A DNA stretch of 64,000 nt from Sneathiella sp. P13V-1. GTDB taxonomy: Bacteria; Pseudomonadota; Alphaproteobacteria; Sneathiellales; Sneathiellaceae. Shown here one piece after another: positions 24,746 to 33,653 of the stretch. A program made the translations under genes and the position numbers. The notes below the pieces were generated by a model. It searched no databases and had not been told where the DNA came from. It was given only the letters and a program-made list of their open reading frames with translations. The stretch is taken from contig NZ_WYEU01000004.1 of the NCBI RefSeq assembly GCF_015143595.1, forward strand, positions 1-64,000. Direction: 5' to 3'. Position 1 is the stretch's first letter. Each line of letters opens with the position of its first letter.

Positions 24746-26116
24746 GTGTCTGATCTAGTCCGTGAATTGCAAAAAATCGTTGGGGAGGCTCATGTTCTGA
24801 CGGGGGAGGAGATAACTGACAGGCACAGCCCATATTGCCACGAAGCTTATGATGCTGGATTGCTGGTGCGTCCCGAAACTGTTGAAGAGGTGTCTGCTGT
24901 TTGTAAGGCAGCGAAGGACGCCGGTGTTGCGCTGGTCCCTCATGGTGGTCTCACCGGGTTGGTTGAGGGAACTGTTAGTCACGCTGGTGATGTGATCATC
25001 AGTTTTGAGCGCATGAACAAAGTTCTGCGGCTTGATCCCGACCAAATGGTGATGGTGGTAGAAGCTGGGGTGACCCTTCAAAACGCGATTGAGGCTGCGG
25101 CTGAGGTTGGGATGATGCCTGGCGTTGATATTCCCTCCCGCGGCTCCGCGACCATTGGCGGCATGACATCGACAAATGCGGGCGGTGTTCGTGTTCTTCG
25201 CTATGGGATGATGCGGGAAAATATTCTGGGGCTGGAAGCCGTCCTTTCGGATGGAACCATTATTTCCTCCCTCAATACGTTGATGAAAAATAACGCAGGT
25301 TTTGACCTCAAACAGTTGTTCATTGGCAGCGAAGGGAAAATGGGGTTGGTGACTAAGGTTGCCCTTAAACTCCATCCAAAGCCTGCGAAAGAAGACACGG
25401 CGCTGGTCGCTACAAACAGTTTCGAAGATTTGGTAAAGCTTCTGGGTAGGGCGCGGACCGCACTTGGGTCTGACCTTTTGTCATTTGAGGCGATGTGGGC
25501 GGATTATTATCGGGTGACAACGGGGCAGCCGGGATTTGGGGCGGTGCCGTTGCCATATGATTATCCGCTTTATGGAATCATAGAAACAGCGGCCGATGTC
25601 GACAGAGAGGATAGCCGCCTTCAATCCTTCCTGGAAAAAGCGTTTGAAGATGAATTGGTTGTTGATGCTGTCTTCGCAAACTCAGTCGCGGAACAGCAGC
25701 GTATCTGGCGATCCCGCGAGGATAGCGATGCCTTGATGGGAAGTTTCCCTGTCAGTTTGACTTATGATATCGGGTTCGAGCTTAAAGACATGGATGCTTA
25801 CGCCAAGGAACTGACCTCCAATATTAACGAAGCGTATCCGCAAGTTTCCATTTTCTTCTTTGGCCATATGGGGGACGGGAACCTTCACATTATGGTGGGG
25901 GCCGATCAGGAGACAGGCGCAAAGAGGGAGAGCATTGATCAAATTGTGTATGCATGTGCTGCGGACTACCAAAACAGCACATTGTCGGCGGAACATGGTA
26001 TTGGCCTTGAGAAAAAAGCCTTTCTTCACACATCAAGGTCCCCGGAAGAGATTGCCTTGATGCATCAACTGGTGAAGGCGATGGGCGGGAACATCAATGC
26101 CGGTAAAGTTATTTAA
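24746..26116 (+). CDS. FAD-linked hydroxyacid dehydrogenase (GlcD / D-2-hydroxyglutarate dehydrogenase type), first copy
   Basis: About 456 residues with an FAD-binding type 4 domain (PHGGLTGLVEGTV; SRGSATIGGMTSTNAGG) and the C-terminal FAD-oxidase cap (HMGDGNLHIMVG; AEHGIGLEKKAFL with its metal-binding His residues). Family members oxidise D-lactate, glycolate or D-2-hydroxyglutarate. I prefer GTG 24746: GAAGGAG lies six bases upstream, whereas ATG 24731 has no ribosome site and itself overlaps that motif. A paralogue lies at 44337-45758. The final stop overlaps the convergent membrane-protein gene by four bases. Confidence 0.87.
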   Translation: MSDLVRELQKIVGEAHVLTGEEITDRHSPYCHEAYDAGLLVRPETVEEVSAVCKAAKDAGVALVPHGGLTGLVEGTVSHAGDVIISFERMNKVLRLDPDQMVMVVEAGVTLQNAIEAAAEVGMMPGVDIPSRGSATIGGMTSTNAGGVRVLRYGMMRENILGLEAVLSDGTIISSLNTLMKNNAGFDLKQLFIGSEGKMGLVTKVALKLHPKPAKEDTALVATNSFEDLVKLLGRARTALGSDLLSFEAMWADYYRVTTGQPGFGAVPLPYDYPLYGIIETAADVDREDSRLQSFLEKAFEDELVVDAVFANSVAEQQRIWRSREDSDALMGSFPVSLTYDIGFELKDMDAYAKELTSNINEAYPQVSIFFFGHMGDGNLHIMVGADQETGAKRESIDQIVYACAADYQNSTLSAEHGIGLEKKAFLHTSRSPEEIALMHQLVKAMGGNINAGKVI

Positions 26117-26448
26117 CTGCTTTGTGCCGTAGGTGTCTGCTTTTGACGGTCAGCTTTACCGCTGGCCCGTCCACCTAGCACATATCCAGCGATGCCGCTT
26201 AATATGGTGATGACGGCTTCCCCTTCGATAATTTTCAGAAGGGCCAGGAAGGTGACGGCGACAATGATCAAAACGATTGTCGCCAATTTAGGGATTTCTG
26301 TTCGCTCGATGATTTTTGCAAGGCTTTCACCGGACAAACGGTGACCCTTGAAGGTAATCCAGACGATTACCATGGCGACCATGAAGACAGTAAAGGCGAT
26401 GGTGGTGTACATGACCATCTGCCGAATGAAATCGAGTGTAATTTCCAT
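26113..26448 (-). CDS. Small membrane protein of unknown function
   Basis: A 111-residue protein with three hydrophobic segments (TTIAFTVFMVAMVIVWITF; LATIVLIIVAVTFLALLKII; VITILSGIAGYVLGG) and a polar, basic C-terminal tail. No family is recognised. The size and three-span layout recall small holin-like or scaffold proteins, but nothing phage-like surrounds it. The start at 26448 is supported by GGAGGGG; an ATG at 26472 lies upstream without a ribosome site. Confidence 0.65.
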   Translation of the reverse strand: MEITLDFIRQMVMYTTIAFTVFMVAMVIVWITFKGHRLSGESLAKIIERTEIPKLATIVLIIVAVTFLALLKIIEGEAVITILSGIAGYVLGGRASGKADRQKQTPTAQSS

Positions 26449-26528
26449 CTGAACCCCTCCAGAGTATTTCATGATAAAATGATATACAGAAAGCGGAAGT
26501 TCAGCGAGTTGAATTTACACAAACACCG

Positions 26529-26560
26529 AAAGCCGCTATCTGGCGAACCAGAGCGGCTTT
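26529..26560. terminator. Hairpin between rpsU and the small membrane protein
   Basis: AAAGCCGC-TA-TCTGG pairs with CCAGA-GCGGCTTT over a CGAA loop. There is no clean T tract, so it is a likely but imperfect terminator for rpsU (minus strand). Confidence 0.55.
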
Positions 26561-26600
26561 GAGAATCTTCTTTTAAGGGAAATCCCTTAAGGGAAGTGGC

Positions 26601-26801
26601 TTAACCTTCGCGCAGTGCGCGTTTACGAGCCAGTTTGCGAGCGCGGCGAATTGCTTCAGCCTTTTGGCGAGCGCGCTTCTCGGATGGCTTTTCGTATGCG
26701 CCACGGAGTTTCAGCTCACGGAAGATACCTTCGCGTTGCATTTTCTTTTTCAGGGCGCGAAGCGCTTGGTCGACATTGTTGTCGCGAACATGTACCTGCA
26801 C
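26601..26801 (-). CDS. rpsU: Ribosomal protein S21
   Basis: A 66-residue small-subunit ribosomal protein matching S21 end to end ([39 protein letters not shown]). It binds near the 3' end of 16S rRNA and helps initiation. The start codon is GTG, with AGGAG about ten bases upstream. The C-terminal basic region is typical of the alphaproteobacterial form. Confidence 0.95.
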   Translation of the reverse strand: MQVHVRDNNVDQALRALKKKMQREGIFRELKLRGAYEKPSEKRARQKAEAIRRARKLARKRALREG

Positions 26802-26965
26802 AGTAACAGTGCTCCTATCTAGTAATGTGGTTAAGTCAGTTCACAAAGTGGCGTGTCTAGTAACACGGCAGGGCACACTTGTGAAGGCGTAATCCAAGAA
26901 AAATATGGAAAACGCGAAAATGAAGGGTCAATATAGCACATCAGAGCGATTATAGGGACCAAAAA

Positions 26966-27520
26966 ATGACAGCAATGCCCATCCTGAAAATGGGAAACCC
27001 GAAACTTAGGGAAAAGGCCCGTCCAATTGAGTTACCCATTCCCCATGAGATTCGGGATTTGGTGGAGGTGATGAAGGAGAGTATGGCAGCCGCGGGTGGT
27101 GTGGGACTGGCAGCACCGCAGATCGGTATTTCCAAGCAACTTGTGATCTTTTCGGTACCCGAAGCGCGTATGAAGCAAGAGGATGGCAATGACGCACTTG
27201 GGATAGACCAAACGGTGCTCATTAATCCTGTCATCGAGCCTTTAAGTAATGAGCAGGTGAAAGGCTGGGAAGGGTGCTTGTCTGTACCGGGGCTTAGAGG
27301 TCTCGTCCCGCGATACACCCATATCCGGTATTCTGGGTATGATCTGGATGGCAACAAAATGACAAGAGAGGCAAAAGGCTTTCATGCACGCGTTGTTCAA
27401 CATGAGTGCGACCATTTGACCGGAATATTATATCTGGAACGCATGACAGATATGACTGAACTGGTGTATGAAAGTGAAATGAAGACCTATATGGAGAACT
27501 ATGGTCTGAATAATGATTAA
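26966..27520 (+). CDS. def: Peptide deformylase
   Basis: A 184-residue metal peptidase that removes the formyl group from new proteins. All three family motifs are present: [10 protein letters not shown] at residues 45-54, EGCLSVPG with metal-binding Cys104, and QHECDH with His146, Glu147 and His150. The chain is slightly longer than E. coli Def because of an insert around 68-82. Its stop overlaps a possible upstream start of the COQ9 gene (TAATG), so the genes are likely coupled. Confidence 0.96.
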   Translation: MTAMPILKMGNPKLREKARPIELPIPHEIRDLVEVMKESMAAAGGVGLAAPQIGISKQLVIFSVPEARMKQEDGNDALGIDQTVLINPVIEPLSNEQVKGWEGCLSVPGLRGLVPRYTHIRYSGYDLDGNKMTREAKGFHARVVQHECDHLTGILYLERMTDMTELVYESEMKTYMENYGLNND

Positions 27521-27531
27521 TGAGGTTAGAA

Positions 27532-28188
27532 ATGCTGTCTGATCAGGAACAGAGACAACGTCTGCTGGATGCGACGCTTCCCCACGTCATGTTTGATGGC
27601 TGGTCAGCGAAGGCTATGAAAGAAGCAGCTAAAGACCTTGGTGAGGATTACTTTACCTTCGAGCGCTATTTTCCGGGCGGGCCAATTGATCTGATTAGCT
27701 TCTTTGTCGAGCAGGCTGATGACAAAATGGAAGAAGAACTGATCAAGAGAGATGTTCTTTCCATGAAGATCAGGGACCGTATTACGCTCGCCGTTCGGCT
27801 TCGCCTTGAAATGTATACCCCGTACCGTGAAGAAATTCGCAAAGCACTGACCTTGCTTGCTTTGCCTCAAAATACGGCCAAAGGGATTAAACTTACTGCG
27901 GAAACTGTAAGTCGCATGTGGTACGCAACAGGCGATACCTCAACTGACTATAATTATTATACAAAACGCATGACACTTTCTGCTGTCTATAGTTCAACTC
28001 TGCTTTATTGGTTGGATGATCACTCAGAGAATTTTGAACAGACTTGGGAGTTTCTGGATCGACGTATTGAAAATGCCATGCAGTTTGAAACGGCGAAGTT
28101 CAAGGCCAAACAGTTCTTTTCAAAGAAGCCTGCTGGGCCTGATATTTTTTCTCCGGCCCGCTTTATGAGACATCTTCGGGTGCGGTAA
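27532..28188 (+). CDS. COQ9 family protein
   Basis: A 218-residue helical protein with the COQ9/TetR-like fold (LLDATLPHVMFDGWSAKAMKEAAKDLGE; later DYNYYTKRMTLSAVYSSTLLYWLDD). COQ9 proteins bind lipid and assist ubiquinone biosynthesis, presenting substrate to the COQ7 hydroxylase at the membrane. I chose the ATG at 27532 with GAGG six bases upstream; an in-frame ATG at 27520 overlaps the def stop. It sits between def and the halohydrin dehalogenase-like gene on one strand. Confidence 0.9.
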   Translation: MLSDQEQRQRLLDATLPHVMFDGWSAKAMKEAAKDLGEDYFTFERYFPGGPIDLISFFVEQADDKMEEELIKRDVLSMKIRDRITLAVRLRLEMYTPYREEIRKALTLLALPQNTAKGIKLTAETVSRMWYATGDTSTDYNYYTKRMTLSAVYSSTLLYWLDDHSENFEQTWEFLDRRIENAMQFETAKFKAKQFFSKKPAGPDIFSPARFMRHLRVR

Positions 28189-28232
28189 CGCTGCTTCGCC
28201 TAAACCAATAATAACAATAAAGGGAGGCGTAA

Positions 28233-28964
28233 ATGCTTCAAAACAAGGTTATCCTGATTACGGATGCGACGCATTTTCTTGGAAAGCCAGGAACTTCGGT
28301 TTTAATCCGCGAAGGGGCAACTGTTTATGCACAGGATGCAAGCTTTACGAATGATGGCGCCCGCGCTGATTACGAAAAGCTGGTGCCAGGTGTTAAAACA
28401 TTAACCGAACAGATCCCGGAAGATGTGGTAGCCAAGGTTGTTGAGTTGGAAGGCCATCTTGATGTGATGGTCAACAACGACGCTTACCCTGCTGTGAAAT
28501 CTTCAATTGATGAGGCGGATGTGGAAGAGTTTCGCCGTGCTCTGGATGGCTTGCTCGTCCGTGGTTTTAGTTATGCAAAGCTCGCCAGTGCTCAGATGAA
28601 GAAGCAGGGCCACGGGAAAATCCTGTTTATCTCTTCCGCTGTTCCTAAACATGGTTTACCGAATTATTCCATGTATGTAGCGGGAAGGGGCGGTGCGAAC
28701 GCGCTGGCGGTGTCTTTGGCTAAAGAATTGGGGCCATTTGGCATCCGAGTAAATGCGTTGGCGCCAAATTTCATTGAAAGTCCGACTTATTTTCCGAAAG
28801 AACTTCTGGAAAATGAGGAAATATACAAGAAGATCACTAAGCCCATTCCCCTTGGTCGCCTAGGAAAACCTGAGGAGGCTGGTGAGTATCTTGCGTTCCT
28901 GTCCTCTGACAAATCTGATTATATCACAGGACAGGTTTTGTATTTTGCAGGTGGTTGGGCTTAA
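28233..28964 (+). CDS. Probable halohydrin dehalogenase (short-chain dehydrogenase fold)
   Basis: A 243-residue protein that would usually be named a short-chain dehydrogenase, but the cofactor motif TGxxxGxG is replaced by T10-x4-F15-x-G17 (TDATHFLG). The catalytic set is Ser135-x12-Tyr148-x3-Arg152, with Arg in place of the usual Lys. These are exactly the two published signatures that separate halohydrin dehalogenases (HheC type) from dehydrogenases. P178-N179-F180 matches the halide-pocket Pro-Asn-Tyr of HheC, and the C-terminus keeps YITGQVLYFAGG. Such enzymes convert vicinal halohydrins to epoxides, releasing halide, and can reverse this with azide, cyanide or nitrite. No epoxide hydrolase gene is adjacent. 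GGGAGG lies upstream. It probably shares an operon with def and COQ9. Confidence 0.85.
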   Translation: MLQNKVILITDATHFLGKPGTSVLIREGATVYAQDASFTNDGARADYEKLVPGVKTLTEQIPEDVVAKVVELEGHLDVMVNNDAYPAVKSSIDEADVEEFRRALDGLLVRGFSYAKLASAQMKKQGHGKILFISSAVPKHGLPNYSMYVAGRGGANALAVSLAKELGPFGIRVNALAPNFIESPTYFPKELLENEEIYKKITKPIPLGRLGKPEEAGEYLAFLSSDKSDYITGQVLYFAGGWA

Positions 28965-28980
28965 TATCAGCCCAATTCAT

Positions 28981-30069
28981 TTATGCTGTTGGCAGGGTAT
29001 CCAAGGAAAAGAGGCGCGTGACATGACCCATTTTGCGGCCGGCACGCGCTTCCGCTTTGCCGTACATATGTAGACTCATGTCTGGATGAGCTAAAATTTC
29101 CTGCCAATGTTCTACATCATCCCCGATCAAGTTGCGCATTACAGCGTTTGAGTGACGTTCTGGGTTGCCCAGTGGCAAACCCGCCGCGGCGCGAATACTT
29201 TGTTTGAACTGGCTAGTAGCGCAGGCTTCAATTGTCCAATGACCGGAATTATGGGGGCGCGGCGCCATTTCATTAACCAGAACACTCCCATCGGCGGTCA
29301 CAAACATCTCAACAGCAATCAAGCCGACAAGTTCCAGTCGATCTGCGATACGCTGAGCGAGGTCCTCGGCATGTTCGGAAACACTTTCCAAAATGTTCGC
29401 AGGGGCAAGTGTAATGTCCAGAATGTGGTTCTTGTGAATATTCTCAACCGGGACATAGCTTTGAACATTGCCGTTGATATCGCGAGCGGCAATCACAGAA
29501 ATCTCTAACTCGAACGGGACAAATCCTTCCAGAATTGAAGGTTGTTCGCCAACCTGTTTCCACGCTTCGTCAATTTCTGTCGCGCTGTCGATTTTTACCT
29601 GACCTTTGCCGTCATACCCGAAGCGGCGGGTTTTCAATATGCAGGGGGTACCAATCCGCTCAATTCCTTTTTGCAGATCTTCAAGACTTTCAACATTGCA
29701 GAATTGGGCCGTTCCAGCCCCAAGGCTATTCAGGAAAGTTTTTTCTACAAACCGGTCCTGGGTGATTTCCAGAACTTTTCTGCCAGGGCGAACTGGGACT
29801 TTGCTTTCGAGAAAACTAAGCGTTTCGCTTGGGATGTTTTCAAATTCCAAAGTGACCACATCCACATCCTCAGCAAATGCGTCGAGGGCCTGTTGGTCAG
29901 TATAGGGGGCAACGGTCATCTTTGTGCAGATTTGCGCAGCTGGCCCGTCTGCATCCTGACCAAACACATGGGTTTTGTAACCCAATTCAGCGGCAGCGAT
30001 TGCCATCATCCGTCCAAGTTGTCCATCGCCTAGAATTCCGATGGTTCCGCCAGGGGCAACTGTGGTCAT
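28981..30069 (-). CDS. purK: N5-carboxyaminoimidazole ribonucleotide synthase
   Basis: A 362-residue ATP-grasp enzyme of purine biosynthesis that converts AIR, bicarbonate and ATP to N5-CAIR. The start TIGILGDGQLGRMMAIAAAELG is diagnostic, followed by the ATP-grasp core (ILKTRRFGYDGKGQVKI; NEMAPRPHNSGHWTIEAC). It is downstream of purE by four bases, forming purEK. Confidence 0.96.
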   Translation of the reverse strand: MTTVAPGGTIGILGDGQLGRMMAIAAAELGYKTHVFGQDADGPAAQICTKMTVAPYTDQQALDAFAEDVDVVTLEFENIPSETLSFLESKVPVRPGRKVLEITQDRFVEKTFLNSLGAGTAQFCNVESLEDLQKGIERIGTPCILKTRRFGYDGKGQVKIDSATEIDEAWKQVGEQPSILEGFVPFELEISVIAARDINGNVQSYVPVENIHKNHILDITLAPANILESVSEHAEDLAQRIADRLELVGLIAVEMFVTADGSVLVNEMAPRPHNSGHWTIEACATSQFKQSIRAAAGLPLGNPERHSNAVMRNLIGDDVEHWQEILAHPDMSLHMYGKAEARAGRKMGHVTRLFSLDTLPTA

Positions 30070-30073
30070 TTAT

Positions 30074-30577
30074 TTATCCTTCAGGATTGTCGACAGGAAT
30101 TTCTGCTACAGCACTTGTTTGCTTTTCACGCCATGCGTCAATTGCTTTGGCGATCTCATCGTCATGTAATGCTAGAATTTGTGCAGCAAAGAGGGCCGCG
30201 TTGATGGCACCTGCTTTACCAATGGCCAGTGTTCCGACAGGAACCCCGCCCGGCATTTGAACGATTGAAAGAAGACTATCCATCCCTTTAAGGGCTTTGC
30301 TTTCAACTGGAACACCCAATACTGGAACAGGTGTCATTGAAGCTGTCATGCCGGGGAGGTGAGCTGCCCCACCTGCACCTGCAATAATGGCTTTCAGTCC
30401 GCGTTCCTTTGCTGACTTTGCATAGTCATATAAACGATCTGGTGTTCTATGGGCGGAGACAATTCTGCTTTCGAACTTCACACCCAATTCTTCGAGTGTG
30501 TCAGCGGCATGTTTCATGATCGGCCAGTCAGACTGACTGCCCATGATAATTCCAACATCTACTTTTTCATTTGTCAT
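30074..30577 (-). CDS. purE: N5-carboxyaminoimidazole ribonucleotide mutase
   Basis: A 167-residue enzyme that rearranges N5-CAIR to CAIR. Motifs are [10 protein letters not shown] near residue 9, [14 protein letters not shown] and [13 protein letters not shown] set the start at ATG 30577, which matches the family length; a TTG at 30595 would add six residues. Neither has a strong ribosome site. Confidence 0.95.
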   Translation of the reverse strand: MTNEKVDVGIIMGSQSDWPIMKHAADTLEELGVKFESRIVSAHRTPDRLYDYAKSAKERGLKAIIAGAGGAAHLPGMTASMTPVPVLGVPVESKALKGMDSLLSIVQMPGGVPVGTLAIGKAGAINAALFAAQILALHDDEIAKAIDAWREKQTSAVAEIPVDNPEG

Positions 30578-30765
30578 CGCTGAAATAGGCCCCAAATCAT
30601 ATGTAATATCGGTCGCGCGGATTATATGCGGGTGCCGCTAATAATCAAGGAAAGCGTGAAAGTGACACTTTTTGTTTAAATTTTAGATTTTTGGATAGCT
30701 GTTTTGTAATTCTTTAAGAAATGCCGTACAAGATTCCGAAGATAGTATTCTTTTCAGGTTAGCTT

Positions 30766-31503
30766 ATGAAAATCGGACCAACCGGCCGTCCCACTGTAAC
30801 GGCGCCAACACGTAAAACCAGCCCGTCTGCTGCCAGCGCAGCATACTCAGGTGTGTCTGCGCCAAGGCAAATTCAGGATACCAGTTCTGTAATGGGTATT
30901 CCTGAGACTGAATTTACGCCGAAAGTGAAAGAAGCCATCATGACATTGATGGCGGAAGTGGACAATCTCCGTCAAAATATCGAAGGTCTGAACAAGCGCC
31001 TTGAAGAAGCAGAACGCCTCGCCGATCAGGATGCTTTGCTTCCCATTTACAATCGACGTGCTTTCGTGCGTGAATTGACACGTATTCAGGCCTCCGTCGA
31101 ACGTTACGGGGAACATGCCAGCCTGATCTATATCGACCTTAATGGTTTTAAAGGCGTGAATGACAATTTTGGCCATCAGGCCGGTGACTATGTGTTGGGT
31201 GAATTTGCAAACCGTCTTGTTCGCAGCGTTCGTGAAACGGACGTTGTTGGCCGTTTGGGCGGCGATGAATTTGGTCTAATTCTGTCCCAGACGACAGTTG
31301 ACTCTGCAATGGTATTGGCGTCACGGTTGCCGCAACATCTGGAGGCCAACCCTATTTTTTGGGAAGGACAGAAGATGGATGTAGGGATGGCTTATGGTGT
31401 GGTGGCTATTGAGGCTGGCGTGCATCCGGAAGAAGCGCTTACAGAAGCAGACAGCAAAATGTATGCGCAGAAGAAAATTTCCAAACAACAAAGAGAAAGC
31501 TGA
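30766..31503 (+). CDS. Diguanylate cyclase (GGDEF domain) with I-site
   Basis: A 245-residue cytoplasmic protein that should make cyclic di-GMP. Residues 1-45 are a low-complexity Ser/Thr/Pro region, 52-88 a coiled coil likely to drive dimerisation, and 89-240 the GGDEF domain. The active motif GGDEF is intact at 165-169, and the inhibitory RETD sits at 156-159 with the standard five-residue spacing, so product feedback is expected. No membrane or sensor domain is present. It is transcribed away from purE. Confidence 0.92.
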   Translation: MKIGPTGRPTVTAPTRKTSPSAASAAYSGVSAPRQIQDTSSVMGIPETEFTPKVKEAIMTLMAEVDNLRQNIEGLNKRLEEAERLADQDALLPIYNRRAFVRELTRIQASVERYGEHASLIYIDLNGFKGVNDNFGHQAGDYVLGEFANRLVRSVRETDVVGRLGGDEFGLILSQTTVDSAMVLASRLPQHLEANPIFWEGQKMDVGMAYGVVAIEAGVHPEEALTEADSKMYAQKKISKQQRES

Positions 31504-31522
31504 CGTTTCTTGAGCTTACTGA

Positions 31523-31732
31523 TCAGGCAATAATGTCTGGGGTCAGTGCATTTTCTGTCAGGAAAATCTGGTCTTTTAAGGTCAGTTTTCGTTTTTTCAG
31601 CCGTTGTAGCTGCAGGCTATTGTAATTTCCCGAATTGATAAGCGCATCAATGGCGATGTCTAGGTCCCGGTGCTCTGTCTTTAATTCAGCAAGACGCTGC
31701 CGCAGGGCTTCCTGTTCATCAATCACTGTCAT
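31523..31732 (-). CDS. YdcH-like DUF465 protein
   Basis: A 69-residue helical hairpin of the DUF465/YdcH family (LAELKTEHRDLDIAIDALI; LQLQRLKKRKLTLKDQI). Function is unknown; members are small coiled coils common in alphaproteobacteria. It converges with the diguanylate cyclase gene 20 bases away. A second DUF465 gene lies at 33078. Confidence 0.87.
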   Translation of the reverse strand: MTVIDEQEALRQRLAELKTEHRDLDIAIDALINSGNYNSLQLQRLKKRKLTLKDQIFLTENALTPDIIA

Positions 31733-31888
31733 TTAATTACGATCCTAAATCCTGGCTGTTCAGCCGCAATGAGCTCTGTGCTCTTTTATCGGAAGGTGCG
31801 TATTATATCACTTAATGACTGTTCAAACTACCTTTTTGCATCTTAAATAGTGTTCGGTTTTGCGAACATTTTAAGCGGGAGTACCTTT

Positions 31889-32380
31889 ATGTCAGAACGA
31901 CAGTCTTTCTGGGATTTTGCCTGTGAAGTATATGACAATCCATCTGTTCAAAAGGTATGTTTGGAACTTCAAAATGAAGAAAGTTTGGATGTAAATTGCC
32001 TTCTTTTTTGCCTATGGATCGCTGCGAGTGGGAGAGGGATCTGCGAAGATAGGTTTTGGGCAGATCTGGTGTCGAAATGCGATCTTTGGCAAAAAGAAAT
32101 ATTGGCACCACTTCGTGCGGTTAGAGACTCATTGAGATCCAAAAGTTTTTTGACGCAGGATTTTTCCAGTAGTGAATTGCGCACGGGCATATTGGAAAAA
32201 GAACTAGTTGCTGAAAAACACCAAATTCTGTGGATGGAGTCTCAGCATTCAGCGGAAATAGAAAAACATGAAGCTTTCACGGCGGAAGAATGTCTGCAAG
32301 CCTACTTAGACGCACTGCCATTTAGAATAACAGCCGCGGGGCGGAAGAAAGTTTTGTCTCTCTCAACGATCGGTTTTTAG
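31889..32380 (+). CDS. TIGR02444 family protein
   Basis: A 163-residue helical protein of the TIGR02444 family, recognised from FWDFACEVYDNPSVQKVCLELQ and VNCLLFCLWIAASGRG. Function is unknown. The ATG at 31889 is preceded by GGGAG and matches the family N-terminus; a frame extension to 31850 lacks a ribosome site. Its last 18 bases overlap the convergent ubiX gene. Confidence 0.8.
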   Translation: MSERQSFWDFACEVYDNPSVQKVCLELQNEESLDVNCLLFCLWIAASGRGICEDRFWADLVSKCDLWQKEILAPLRAVRDSLRSKSFLTQDFSSSELRTGILEKELVAEKHQILWMESQHSAEIEKHEAFTAEECLQAYLDALPFRITAAGRKKVLSLSTIGF

Positions 32381-32944
32381 CCCTGCCCACCGTTCTGCCA
32401 GGTTATTCTCAAATTGCAGCAGATCCAGAACCCGGCCAACAGTGTGGGTGACCATCTCGTCTATGCTTTTGGGGTGGGTGTAAAAGGCTGGTACAGGCGG
32501 AGCAATAATAGCTCCCATATCTGACAGATTTGCCAAGTTTCTTAAATGGCCGCTGTGAAGAGGAGTTTCACGAAGCATTAGGACGAGCTTTCGGCGCTCT
32601 TTCAAGGCGACATCAGCGGCACGTGTTAAGAGGCTGCTTGTTGTACCTGTTGCAATTTCAGACATTGTCCTGACGGAGCAGGGGGCAATTACCATTCCAG
32701 CGTTTTGAAAAGAACCGGAGGCAATAGCGGCACCAATATCCGCCGACTTGTATGTTTCCGTTGCCAGTTCCCTCAGTTTGGATGCGGGTTCGCCAGTTTC
32801 ATGCAAAATGGTAATTTCAGCAGCTCTACTGATTACCAGATGAGTATCGATATCTAAATCGAGACAAGCTTCAAGTAGTCGTTTTCCATAGATAGCACCC
32901 GAAGCACCTGATATTCCTATAATAAGTTTCCGGTTGTTACTCAT
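32363..32944 (-). CDS. ubiX: Flavin prenyltransferase UbiX
   Basis: A 193-residue UbiX-type protein that attaches a dimethylallyl group to FMN, making the prenylated cofactor for UbiD decarboxylases in ubiquinone synthesis. The motif IGISGASGAIYGKRLLE at the start and APCSVRTMSEIATG with LLTRAADVALKERRKLVLMLRETP are diagnostic. No ubiD lies in the window. It overlaps the convergent TIGR02444 gene. Confidence 0.94.
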   Translation of the reverse strand: MSNNRKLIIGISGASGAIYGKRLLEACLDLDIDTHLVISRAAEITILHETGEPASKLRELATETYKSADIGAAIASGSFQNAGMVIAPCSVRTMSEIATGTTSSLLTRAADVALKERRKLVLMLRETPLHSGHLRNLANLSDMGAIIAPPVPAFYTHPKSIDEMVTHTVGRVLDLLQFENNLAERWAGLKTDR

Positions 32945-33077
32945 AGCTTGCCATATTTTGAAAAAAAATTTCGTTTGATGCGTTGATTTATATCATTTTG
33001 CTTCATATTTGTGTAACATACACTTTTGTAAGGCCGAGTTATCGGCTCCCACAATACCTTTCTAGAGGAGACATGAA

Positions 33078-33245
33078 ATGAGCACAACTGAGTATGTTGC
33101 CCAGCTGACTGAAAAACATCACCGCCTAGATGAAGAAATTCGTTCAGAAATGAACCACCCGGCGGCAGATCAGCTTCATATCTCAGAGCTTAAGAAAGAG
33201 AAACTCCGACTTAAGGAGAAAATAAGGGAGCTTTCACCGCATTAA
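33078..33245 (+). CDS. Short DUF465 coiled-coil protein
   Basis: A 55-residue helical hairpin (VAQLTEKHHRLDEEIRSEM; ISELKKEKLRLKEKIREL) of the YdcH/DUF465 family, smaller than the copy at 31523. GAGGAG lies before the start, although an ATG at 33073 followed at once by a stop also sits there. It has its own terminator. Function is unknown. Confidence 0.8.
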   Translation: MSTTEYVAQLTEKHHRLDEEIRSEMNHPAADQLHISELKKEKLRLKEKIRELSPH

Positions 33246-33269
33246 CTTGAGCAAACAGGTTTGTTCATT

Positions 33270-33300
33270 AAAGCGCCAGCAAATTTCTGGCGCTTTTTTT
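33270..33300 (+). terminator. Intrinsic terminator of the short DUF465 gene
   Basis: AAGCGCCAG pairs with CTGGCGCTT around a seven-base loop and runs into T's. Confidence 0.9.
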
Positions 33301-33653
33301 GTGTGAAGTCTCAAGTTGTTTCTTCTAATGCATGAAATTTAATCGAAAAAATTGAGCGGTTGGTCAGAAACTGAGCGTGTTTTATGAACTAAATGAGCAA
33401 AGTTATTGAAACAGCGTCAAAAATGAAAAAAATGAAAAAGGTCAAGTGATTTTTTTGCGAAAAAAAATCTACAACTTGTTGACGGGTGGCCCCTCCTTCT
33501 ACAATATATAGTGGTTCCGGCGCGCTGTGCGGGGGTGCTGGAGCTTACAACTAAATTACTGCGAATATTGAATTTTTAGCCCTGTAGAGGCGCTGTTTTG
33601 GCGACTTGCGGGTGGGTAATTTGCTGGATTTAAGTCGGGCAAGGGGATGTCTT
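33301..33653. other. Leader and control region of nrdAB
   Basis: These 353 bases have no gene. The left part is A-rich. The middle holds the tandem NrdR boxes and overlapping promoter elements at 33469-33514. The remaining 139 bases would be an untranslated leader with GC-rich segments but no recognised riboswitch. Confidence 0.5.
33469..33514 (+). promoter_or_regulatory. Tandem NrdR boxes overlapping the nrdAB promoter
   Basis: The downstream box ACAATATATAGTG (33501-33513) fits the NrdR core CwATATATwG. The upstream box ACAACTTGTTG (33471-33481) is a weaker match. Their matching C positions (33472 and 33502) are 30 bp apart, about three helical turns, as known for NrdR pairs. TTGTTG (33476-33481) and TACAAT (33500-33505), 18 bp apart, are plausible -35 and -10 elements covered by the boxes, fitting repression. 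Confidence 0.75.

Noticed and set aside
26575-26600. TTAAGGG/CCCTTAA short hairpin after rpsU as the main terminator
   Set aside because: The stem is only seven weak pairs and is followed by purines; the hairpin at 26529-26560 is stronger.
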